DNA of 5,002 nt, taken from Bacillota bacterium (GTDB taxonomy: Bacteria; Bacillota; Clostridia; Oscillospirales; Ruminococcaceae). Made by a program: the position numbers and the translations under genes. The notes beneath the pieces are model-generated. The model was not told the origin of the DNA, made no database searches, and was given only the letters and a program-made list of their open reading frames with translations. Numbering within the stretch: the first letter of the stretch is position 1; the number at the start of each line of letters is the position of its first letter. Below, one piece after another: positions 1 to 4,664 of this stretch. The stretch lies in NCBI GenBank assembly GCA_023457175.1, contig JAEWMM010000065.1, forward strand, positions 1-5,002. Reading direction: 5' to 3'.

Positions 1-1010
1 TTCATCTGATCTAAAAGATCGGTGAGGGTAAAGCTGTTCTTTTTAAGCTTCTGCGCCAGCTGCTCGGCCTTTTTCTCGTCGACGGTACTCTGCGCCTTTT
101 CAATCAGCGTGACCACGTCGCCCATGCCCAAGATGCGGGAAGCCATGCGATCGGGATAAAACGGCTCAAGCTGGTCGAGCCGCTCGCCCATGCCGACGAA
201 TTTGATCGGCTTGCCGGTTACGGCACGGACCGAAAGCGCCGCGCCGCCGCGCGTGTCGCCGTCACACTTGGTGAGGATGACACCGTCGATGCCCAGCCGC
301 TCGTCAAAGGTTTTGGCGACGTTGACGGCGTCCTGACCGGTCATAGCGTCGACGACCAGCAGAATCTCGTGCGGGCCGACCGCTTCTTTGATGTTTGACA
401 GCTCGCCCATCAGCGCTTCGTCGATGTGCAGACGGCCGGCGGTATCTAAAATGACGAGGTCGTCGCCGTGATCCCTCGCGCGCATAATCGCCTTTTTGGC
501 AATCTGCACCGGGTCGCCCTGTCCCATCTCAAAAACCGGGACATTGACCTGCTCGCCGACAACCTGAAGCTGCTTGATAGCCGCCGGGCGGTAAACGTCG
601 CAGGCAACGAGCAGCGGCCGCTTGCCCAACGCTTTAAAATGCTTTGCCAGCTTGGCACAATGGGTGGTCTTGCCCGAACCCTGTAGGCCGCACATCATGA
701 TAATGGTGGGCAGCTTGCTGGAGAAACGAATTCTGACGTTCTCGGTGCCCATCAGGGCGGTCATTTCGTCGTTAACAATTTTAATAACCTGCTGCGCGGG
801 AGTCAGGCTTTCAAGCACCTGCGCACCGACGGCCCTTTCAGACACAGCGGCGACAAAATCCTTGGCGACCTTATAGTTGACGTCCGCCTCTAAGAGCGCC
901 AGACGCACCTCGCGCATAACCTCTTTAATATCCGCTTCCTTAAGCTTGCCGCGGGATCTCAGCCGTTTGAAAACGGAATTCAGCTTTTCTGAAAGTCCTT
1001 CAAAAGCCAT
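1..1010 (-). CDS. ffh: Signal recognition particle protein Ffh (SRP54), 3' end outside window
   Basis: Ffh is the GTPase of the signal recognition particle. It binds 4.5S/scRNA and signal sequences emerging from the ribosome, and docks with FtsY at the membrane. The first 336 codons are readable from the ATG at 1010. The N-terminal helical bundle covers about residues 1-90 (begins MAFEGLSEKL). The G domain then shows the P-loop GLQGSGKTT (108-116), CDVYRPAA, DTAGRLH (from D189) and TKCDGDTRGGAALS (from T247). The M domain starts around FYPDRMASRILGMGD (284-298). The full family length is about 450 residues, so roughly a quarter is cut off by the window edge; no frameshift is seen. GGAGGA at 1021-1016 sits 5 bases before the ATG and decides the start. 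The gene lies 15 bases after ylxM, so the two are almost certainly co-transcribed. The Cys in TKCDGD is a mild departure from the more usual Leu or Val. Identity is very secure. Confidence 0.98.
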   Translation of the reverse strand, partial: MAFEGLSEKLNSVFKRLRSRGKLKEADIKEVMREVRLALLEADVNYKVAKDFVAAVSERAVGAQVLESLTPAQQVIKIVNDEMTALMGTENVRIRFSSKLPTIIMMCGLQGSGKTTHCAKLAKHFKALGKRPLLVACDVYRPAAIKQLQVVGEQVNVPVFEMGQGDPVQIAKKAIMRARDHGDDLVILDTAGRLHIDEALMGELSNIKEAVGPHEILLVVDAMTGQDAVNVAKTFDERLGIDGVILTKCDGDTRGGAALSVRAVTGKPIKFVGMGERLDQLEPFYPDRMASRILGMGDVVTLIEKAQSTVDEKKAEQLAQKLKKNSFTLTDLLDQM

Positions 1011-1025
1011 GCCATTCCTCCATTG

Positions 1026-1391
1026 TTACAGCTCAGCCACATGGCGCGCCAGCTTGGTGATCTTGCCGACACGGGTGCTGATGTCTTTTGAGTTATAAAG
1101 CCTTGAATTGATCTGCTCAATCTCGAAGGCGCTCTTTAATATATCGTCAAGCGTTTCTTTTATCTGTTCAAAACGGCTGGCAAGGCCGAGCTGTTCTTCA
1201 AATTCCGACAGCTGAAACTCGGCGCGCTTGATCGAGTCGCGCACGCCCTGCCGCGTGATGCCGCTGTGTGAGGCGATTTCGGAAAGCGAGAGATCCTCGT
1301 TATAATAGAGCTCTATGACCTCCTGCTGCTTCTCTGTCAGCAGATCGCCGTAAAAGTCATAAAGCAGCGATATGCTCAGATCCTTCGCCAT
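1026..1391 (-). CDS. ylxM: YlxM/p13-family SRP-associated helix-turn-helix protein
   Basis: This 121-residue protein is of the UPF0122 (YlxM) family, small sigma-region-4-like proteins encoded next to ffh in Firmicutes and Mollicutes. YlxM is thought to modulate SRP activity; its role is less settled than that of Ffh. The family start pattern LLYDFYGDLLTEKQQEVIELYY (residues 9-30) is followed by a helix-turn-helix, roughly 35-58, containing LSLSEIASHSGITRQGV and ending IKRAE. A charged helical tail follows. The start chosen is the ATG at 1391, preceded by AAGGGA at 1407-1402 (10-base spacing). A TTG at 1418 in the same frame would add nine residues and has AGGTGG upstream. However, the predicted transcript starts at about 1426, inside that AGGTGG, and the B. 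subtilis protein as I recall it aligns with the ATG start. The gene is first in the operon with ffh. It is slightly longer than the B. subtilis homologue. Confidence 0.93.
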   Translation of the reverse strand: MAKDLSISLLYDFYGDLLTEKQQEVIELYYNEDLSLSEIASHSGITRQGVRDSIKRAEFQLSEFEEQLGLASRFEQIKETLDDILKSAFEIEQINSRLYNSKDISTRVGKITKLARHVAEL

Positions 1392-1432
1392 AAACAGCCC
1401 GTCCCTTCTCAACAGCAATTTGCTACCACCTG

Positions 1433-1461
1433 ATTATAGCGGAACACATGCCCTCTGTCAA
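1433..1461 (-). promoter_or_regulatory. Consensus sigma-A promoter of ylxM-ffh
   Basis: Read on the minus strand, TTGACA (1461-1456) is followed by exactly 17 bases and then TATAAT (1438-1433). Both hexamers and the spacer match the housekeeping consensus perfectly. The expected start of transcription is about 1426, giving a leader of about 35 bases before the ylxM ATG at 1391. Such a strong constitutive promoter fits an essential targeting factor. Confidence 0.88.
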
Positions 1462-1483
1462 GGGTTTTCTCTTTACATCCGAC

Positions 1484-1528
1484 CACAAAATATTGTGTCT
1501 GCCGCCGCGTCGGCACAAGGCATTGTGC
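1484..1528. repeat. Two palindromes with shared arms, operator-like
   Basis: CACAA-AATA-TTGTG lies at 1484-1497 and GCACAA-GGCA-TTGTGC at 1513-1528. Both are perfect dyads with a 4-base centre and share the CACAA/TTGTG arms; their centres are 30 bp apart, about three helical turns. They sit between the two divergent promoters, starting 22 bp upstream of the ylxM -35 hexamer. A looser relative, CACAA-N6-TTGTT, is at 1568-1583. The form suggests a dimeric regulator bound at two sites, but no known regulator is recognised. A hairpin role is less likely because the segment lies upstream of both predicted transcripts. Confidence 0.5.
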
Positions 1529-1598
1529 ATTTTGACCTATGCGCGACGATACAACGAAAAATGCCGCCACAAAAAGCGTTGTTTATCGGCACCCCGCA

Positions 1599-1618
1599 AT
1601 TTTTCACCATTTTTTCAC
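1599..1618 (+). repeat. Tandem T-rich direct repeat upstream of the 1688 gene promoter
   Basis: ATTTTTCAC (1599-1607) is followed by ATTTTTTCAC (1609-1618). The shared TTTTTCAC cores are 11 bp apart, so both lie on the same face of the helix, about 10 to 30 bp upstream of the -35 hexamer at 1629. The position suits an UP-like element or a tandem activator site. The repeat could also be chance in a T-rich stretch. Confidence 0.3.
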
Positions 1619-1628
1619 GTCTCGCGCG

Positions 1629-1657
1629 TTGTTTCTAAGCATTTTTTATGTTATAAT
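1629..1657 (+). promoter_or_regulatory. Promoter of the secreted-protein gene (extended -10)
   Basis: TATAAT at 1652-1657 is preceded by TG at 1649-1650, one base before the hexamer, giving an extended -10 element. The -35 candidate at 1629-1634 is TTGTTT, with a 17-base spacer; it is weak, but extended -10 promoters tolerate that. Transcription would start at about 1664, leaving a leader of about 24 bases. The promoter diverges from the ylxM promoter. Confidence 0.7.
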
Positions 1658-1673
1658 GGTTAAACTATCCAAA

Positions 1674-1690
1674 AGGAGGGGATCGCTTTG
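1674..1690 (+). promoter_or_regulatory. Strong ribosome binding site selecting a TTG start
   Basis: AGGAGG (1674-1679, continuing as GG) stands 8 bases before TTG at 1688. No ATG or GTG is nearby in that frame, and the TTG is followed directly by Lys-Arg-Thr and a signal-peptide core. The site therefore fixes a non-ATG start for the 481-residue protein. Confidence 0.85.
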
Positions 1691-3133
1691 AAGCGCACGC
1701 TTGCGTTCATTTTGGCCTGTACGATGCTTTTTACACTCTCGGTCGGCTCTCTGGCCTCGCCCGACCCGGACGTGCCGTATCCCATCACGGAAATTTACTC
1801 TGTCGGCTATCTGGTCGACGAGGACGGTTACGTCGACTTCAACGATCCGCTGGGCAATGACAGGTCGCTGCCCTACGGCGAGACGGTCTATTATCCGCTG
1901 GTTTCAGATTCGGGCGAAGGCTATCTTGTAGGCGTCTATAAAAGCGCCGCCACCAAGGGTGTTAAGATTAAAACCGACTGGGAAGAGGGCTCTTCTTATA
2001 TCGACAAGCTGTCGGTTGTCAGAAAACGCTTTAGAAATAAAACTGCGCTGGGCAGCAGCATTGAGTTTATTGACAGCTACTGCTATTTTCTCGCGATAAA
2101 GGCAAAGGTGCGCTCTGCGACCACAACGGCCACACATGATGTTTACGGCACCGTCAAGCTGCGAAAAACCAGTGGCAACAGCGATTACCCCCGCTTCGAT
2201 TATGACGACATCGACTATCTCGACGTCGGCTTTGATGTGGGGTACAATGAACCGGAGGACAGCAGCGTCATCCCGATTATTCCCGCGCTGTTTGAGGATT
2301 TTTACGAGGACGACGAGGAAACCTTCGATTTTGAGGCCGATTCCCACAGCTATTTCGTCGTGAACACGAACAACCAGAAAAAAATCGTGCTCGGCATGAA
2401 CACCGATTACGACGACGATATCGGCAACAAATATCCCAACGCCGATCTGTATTTCTTTAACGGCAACGGCGCGACCTTTAACCGAACCGGCTATCTCTAT
2501 CTGTACGCCGACCGGGGCAGCTATGTTTATTCGGTCGAAAGCAACAACACGCTTAAAAAGGTCAATGCGTCCTACGATTCTTACGACGACGTCTTTGTCA
2601 TACGTACCAGAACGCTCGGACGCTACGTCGTCTCGGACATGAAGCTGAATGTCGCGGAGCAAAGCGCCGATGACGAGGATACCCCCGTTATCTATGATAA
2701 CGACACCCAGACCAACTATAACCCCGGCACCGGCGGCTATGGCTTTGACGATATTGCCTATGGCACGCCAACGCAAGTCCAGACACCGGCTGTTACCAAT
2801 AACACTGTTTCAGCGGCGCCCGCCGTCACCGGCAGTTCCTCCATCTCCCCTGCCCCCGCTGAAAAGTCCGATTCCTCAGCATCGCAACAGGAAGAGGAAC
2901 AGCAGCCCGAGTCGGATGGCCCCACCATTATCGGCACCACCAAGAAGGCCGAAAACAAGCTGGCCGCCCCCGCCGCAACCGCCCCGGCAGCCGATACCGG
3001 CAGCGCAACAGCACCACCGGACTACCGCAGGCTGGCAATGATCATTTGCAGCGCCGGCGCCATTCTTTCGGTGATCGGTTTGATAATCTGTGCGCTGGTT
3101 GGCTTTAACCGCTCAAGAGAAAAATACTATTGA
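1688..3133 (+). CDS. Unrecognised secreted protein with acidic ectodomain and C-terminal membrane anchor
   Basis: This is a 481-residue protein whose function I do not recognise. Residues 1-23 form a Sec signal peptide (KR, hydrophobic core, SLA then SP, likely cut after A23). Residues 24 to about 322 form an ectodomain rich in Asp, Glu and Tyr. It has acidic runs near 171-179 and 203-218, a DYDDDIG stretch at 240-246, and TRTLGRYVVSD (307-317), a type of ending I associate, from memory only, with clostridial surface proteins. About 323-446 is a low-complexity stalk rich in Pro, Ala, Ser, Thr and Gln. A single membrane helix at 449-473 is followed by NRSREKYY, so the bulk should face outward with a short basic tail inside. 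No LPXTG sorting motif, SLH domain or catalytic motif is seen. It has its own promoter, a TTG start and a terminator, so it is probably monocistronic. It could be a surface structural, adhesion or sensing protein. Confidence 0.92.
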   Translation: MKRTLAFILACTMLFTLSVGSLASPDPDVPYPITEIYSVGYLVDEDGYVDFNDPLGNDRSLPYGETVYYPLVSDSGEGYLVGVYKSAATKGVKIKTDWEEGSSYIDKLSVVRKRFRNKTALGSSIEFIDSYCYFLAIKAKVRSATTTATHDVYGTVKLRKTSGNSDYPRFDYDDIDYLDVGFDVGYNEPEDSSVIPIIPALFEDFYEDDEETFDFEADSHSYFVVNTNNQKKIVLGMNTDYDDDIGNKYPNADLYFFNGNGATFNRTGYLYLYADRGSYVYSVESNNTLKKVNASYDSYDDVFVIRTRTLGRYVVSDMKLNVAEQSADDEDTPVIYDNDTQTNYNPGTGGYGFDDIAYGTPTQVQTPAVTNNTVSAAPAVTGSSSISPAPAEKSDSSASQQEEEQQPESDGPTIIGTTKKAENKLAAPAATAPAADTGSATAPPDYRRLAMIICSAGAILSVIGLIICALVGFNRSREKYY

Positions 3134-3170
3134 TCGTACGAACTGTCTGTTAAAACGCTTTTAGCATGCG

Positions 3171-3211
3171 CGAAGCCGATGCCCCGCGGGCACCGGCTTC
3201 GTTTTGATTTT
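3171..3211 (+). terminator. Intrinsic terminator of the secreted-protein gene
   Basis: CGAAGCCG (3171-3178) pairs perfectly with CGGCTTCG (3194-3201). After one A-C mismatch, TGCCC pairs with GGGCA around a CGC loop. TTTTGATTTT follows at 3202-3211. The hairpin begins 37 bases after the stop codon. On the opposite strand no U-run follows, so it acts one way and does not clearly terminate the convergent methyltransferase transcript. Confidence 0.9.
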
Positions 3212-3260
3212 ATAGCAATATTCTCTGTGCGGCAGGACAGCGCCGACAATGCGAATCAGC

Positions 3261-3737
3261 CTAGAAATTGAAAACCGCGCCCCAGTCAAAATCGCCCGAA
3301 GCTTCTACGCTTTGCGGCCAGCGCGCGCACCATTGCGGCACAACCGGCGTCTCCACCCGATCAAAGCTGGGCGTGTAGGGCTTGATATCCAGCACCGGCG
3401 TACCGTCTTCGGCATCGATGAAGTCCACGCCAATGACGCCGTTTTTATCGTCGAGATATGTCACGCCGACGCAGGTCAGCGCAATAGGATTGGGACGCTC
3501 CGGCGCGCGGGTGGCAAATGTTCCAAGCGTCCCGGGCGACCCCTTGTAGGGGCTTTGTTCCGTCAGCTTTGCGCGCGAGCGCGCATCGTCGGCATGGCTG
3601 AACCACCATAAAACATGGATATGACCAAAGCCTGCCATATTGGTCATCGCCGGAATATACGCCTCCTTAAGCACGATGCGCATGCCGCCAGCATCCACCC
3701 GGACAGTACCGATTGGTTTTACTATGAATTTTTCCAT
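3261..3737 (-). CDS. trmO: TrmO/TsaA (UPF0066) family SAM-dependent methyltransferase
   Basis: This 158-residue protein is of the TsaA/YaeB/VirR beta-barrel family. In E. coli the family member TrmO methylates N6 of threonylcarbamoyladenosine at position 37 of some tRNAs, using S-adenosylmethionine. Supporting motifs are KPIGTVR (7-13), HIHVLWWFSHADD (39-51), the signature GTFATRAPERPNPIAL (72-87) and DGTPVLDIKPYTPS (111-124). E. coli TrmO is about 235 residues; this form lacks the C-terminal extra domain, as do many Firmicutes homologues. It may therefore be a paralogue with another substrate; family is certain, exact reaction inferred. AGGAG (3750-3746) lies 8 bases before the ATG at 3737. 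The gene stands alone, convergent with the secreted-protein gene. No convincing U-tailed terminator follows its TAG stop. Confidence 0.92.
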   Translation of the reverse strand: MEKFIVKPIGTVRVDAGGMRIVLKEAYIPAMTNMAGFGHIHVLWWFSHADDARSRAKLTEQSPYKGSPGTLGTFATRAPERPNPIALTCVGVTYLDDKNGVIGVDFIDAEDGTPVLDIKPYTPSFDRVETPVVPQWCARWPQSVEASGDFDWGAVFNF

Positions 3738-3779
3738 AAATAAAGCTCCTGTTCGTTTATTTACGGCGCCGTTAATTTC

Positions 3780-3807
3780 AGTATATCAATGTTTACCGAT
3801 ACTACAA
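3780..3807 (-). promoter_or_regulatory. Probable promoter of the trmO-like gene
   Basis: On the minus strand TATACT (3785-3780) is preceded by TG plus one base, an extended -10. TTGTAG at 3807-3802 is a weak -35 at 16 bases. Transcription would start near 3773, directly at a 10-bp palindrome ACGGCGCCGT (3763-3772) that could be an operator. The leader would be about 36 bases. Confidence 0.55.
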
Positions 3808-3960
3808 GCCTTTTTTCAACTTATTTTTAAGCGTCCCGAGCCGGCATTTATTTTGATACCGGCAAACGTTTTTAACGCAGGCGATGCCCCTTGGTGCTTG
3901 CATAACAGTAAATTTATAAAATCCGTTGTATGCGAAAATAACAATTATCAGAAAACGGCG
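3808..3960. other. Intergenic stretch without a convincing gene
   Basis: This is the middle of the 302-base gap between the trmO-like gene and the cupin gene. It holds a small hairpin, GCCGG/CCGGC at 3840-3844 and 3859-3863, and a 33-codon minus-strand frame starting with ATG at 3903 that lacks a ribosome binding site. Base composition is A/T-rich and coding signals are poor. No RNA gene or riboswitch is recognised. Confidence 0.5.
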
Positions 3961-4011
3961 GTATTAATAAACCCCCCGGTCACAGGGTTCTGCAACCGGG
4001 GGGTTTATAAT
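3961..4011 (-). terminator. GC-rich terminator hairpin after the cupin gene
   Basis: The arms 3967-3980 and 3995-4008 are perfect 14-base complements with six consecutive C-G pairs (core CCCCCCGG/CCGGGGGG) and flanking A/T pairs. The loop is 14 bases. It begins 31 bases after the cupin TGA and continues on the minus strand as TTTATTAAT, a modest U-rich tail. The arms end in AAA/TTT, so it can form on either strand. There is no plus-strand gene close upstream, so its main job should be ending the cupin transcript. Confidence 0.78.
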
Positions 4012-4039
4012 ACCAAGGCTTCATATACGAACATAAAAA

Positions 4040-4426
4040 TCAGGCGTCGCCCTGCGCCAAGGGATAATACGAAGAATTCTCCTCGCCGGTATCCGCGTTT
4101 TCAATGATTAGTAGCTTGGACTGCGGCTGGGTCAGCACCGCATGCCACAAATTGCGCGGTACATTATACAGCTTGCCCGGTTCCATAAGAAGGTCCTCAA
4201 TTTTTTCCGGCGTCTCTCCATATCCGGCCAGCAGCAGTATGGCGGGGCCTTGCAGCAGCACAAAGACCTCGTCGGTCTGATGGTGGCGCTCGACAAAGGG
4301 TACGCCACCCCTTTCTTGCGAGGGTTGGTGGTTGAGAATTGCGACCCGCCAGCCGCCAAAGAAAACCAGAGGAGAAAAGCCGCTCTCCTCGTAAGCGCAA
4401 ATGTCCACACCATGCTGTTTCATCAT
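4040..4426 (-). CDS. Small single-domain cupin protein
   Basis: This 128-residue protein has one cupin beta-barrel. Motif 1 is ERHHQTDEVFVLLQG (46-60), with H48, H49 and E53 as likely metal ligands. Motif 2 is GKLYNVPRNLWHAVL (84-98), with H95 as the remaining ligand. It has no signal peptide or DNA-binding domain, so it should be cytoplasmic. Stand-alone cupins include enzymes such as isomerases and dioxygenases as well as ligand-binding proteins, and the substrate cannot be read from the sequence. The start chosen is the ATG at 4426, with AAGGGAG upstream (6-base spacing); the next codon is also ATG. An in-frame ATG at 4480 would add 18 residues but has no good binding site and precedes the conserved region. 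It is divergent from a sugar-type ABC ATPase, which makes a carbohydrate-related role plausible but unproven. Confidence 0.88.
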   Translation of the reverse strand: MMKQHGVDICAYEESGFSPLVFFGGWRVAILNHQPSQERGGVPFVERHHQTDEVFVLLQGPAILLLAGYGETPEKIEDLLMEPGKLYNVPRNLWHAVLTQPQSKLLIIENADTGEENSSYYPLAQGDA

Positions 4427-4491
4427 GCAACGCTCCCTTAAAGTAGATGCAATCGTTCCTTTTTGACGTTTGGTCGGCATCCGCCAAAATT

Positions 4492-4571
4492 AAAATCCAC
4501 CGCTTGGCACCATTATAGTACAACCGCATAAAAACACAAGTTTCGTGGTTAAAGTAAATAAAAAATCCACC
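4492..4571. repeat. 10-bp direct repeat spanning the cupin/ABC divergent region
   Basis: AAAATCCACC occurs at 4492-4501 and again at 4562-4571, 70 bp apart start to start. The first copy lies just inside the predicted cupin transcript, the second about 20 bp upstream of the ABC gene's -35. It could be a pair of regulator half-sites; it may also be chance in A-rich DNA. Confidence 0.3.
4512..4539 (-). promoter_or_regulatory. Promoter of the cupin gene
   Basis: On the minus strand a perfect TATAAT lies at 4517-4512. TTGTGT at 4539-4534 is a partial -35 with a 16-base spacer. The start would be near 4505, giving a leader of about 79 bases, longer than those of the other genes here. No riboswitch fold is recognised in the leader. 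Confidence 0.65.
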
Positions 4572-4591
4572 CAAAACAGAATAATATCCCC

Positions 4592-4620
4592 TTAAAATTC
4601 ACAAACCTATGCGCTATACT
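4592..4620 (+). promoter_or_regulatory. Promoter of the ABC transporter gene
   Basis: TATACT (4615-4620) and TTAAAA (4592-4597) are separated by 17 bases, matching the consensus at 5 and 4 of 6 positions. Transcription would start near 4627, about 34 bases before the ATG at 4661. The -35 hexamers of this promoter and the cupin promoter are about 52 bp apart and the promoters diverge. Confidence 0.6.
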
Positions 4621-4641
4621 AAACCCAGAGCTGGAGGCATC

Positions 4642-4664
4642 AAGGACGGGGGATGAGCGCATGA
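4642..4664 (+). promoter_or_regulatory. Translation start region of the ABC gene with a 3-codon mini-frame
   Basis: AAGGA (4642-4646) lies 6 bases before an ATG at 4653 that reads Met-Ser-Ala-stop. Its TGA (4662-4664) overlaps the ABC ATG (4661-4663) as ATGA. GGGGG (4648-4652) is 8 bases before the ABC ATG and can serve as its own binding site. The mini-frame may couple initiation or may be incidental. Confidence 0.3.

Noticed and set aside
468..1098. Several plus-strand open frames of 70-85 codons
   Set aside because: They are antisense to ffh and the end of ylxM, whose minus-strand translations show conserved motifs throughout.
1391..1418. TTG at 1418 with AGGTGG as the ylxM start
   Set aside because: The consensus promoter predicts a transcript starting at about 1426, which would cut off most of AGGTGG. 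The ATG at 1391 matches the family N-terminus.
1709..1721. Lipoprotein signal (ILAC, Cys at residue 11) in the secreted protein
   Set aside because: The hydrophobic stretch continues past Cys11 to A23 and the region before it is too short. A type I cut after SLA is better.
1904..2776. A 290-codon minus-strand open frame antisense to the secreted-protein gene
   Set aside because: It lies wholly inside the 1688-3133 gene. Its Val/Ile/Gly-rich product is what antisense reading of Asp/Tyr-rich codons gives, and it has no domain. The plus-strand gene has the promoter, binding site, signal peptide and terminator.
2975..3133. Sortase sorting signal at the C-terminus (PADTGS before a hydrophobic segment and basic tail)
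   Set aside because: PADTG has two residues between Pro and Thr instead of one and lacks the leading Leu. It lies before a Pro-rich and charged gap, so a plain membrane anchor is more likely.
3150..3163. TAAAA-CGC-TTTTA-type inverted repeat as a terminator for the trmO-like gene
   Set aside because: The stem is a short A/T-only one, more than 90 bases past the stop, with no U-run following on the minus strand.
3640..4107. A 155-codon plus-strand frame across the trmO/cupin gap
   Set aside because: It covers the trmO start, its promoter and the terminator hairpin, has no ribosome binding site and no recognisable protein features.
4197..4574. Minus- and plus-strand frames of 93-125 codons overlapping the cupin gene
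   Set aside because: They are alternative frames of the cupin gene, which alone shows both cupin motifs and a placed ribosome binding site.
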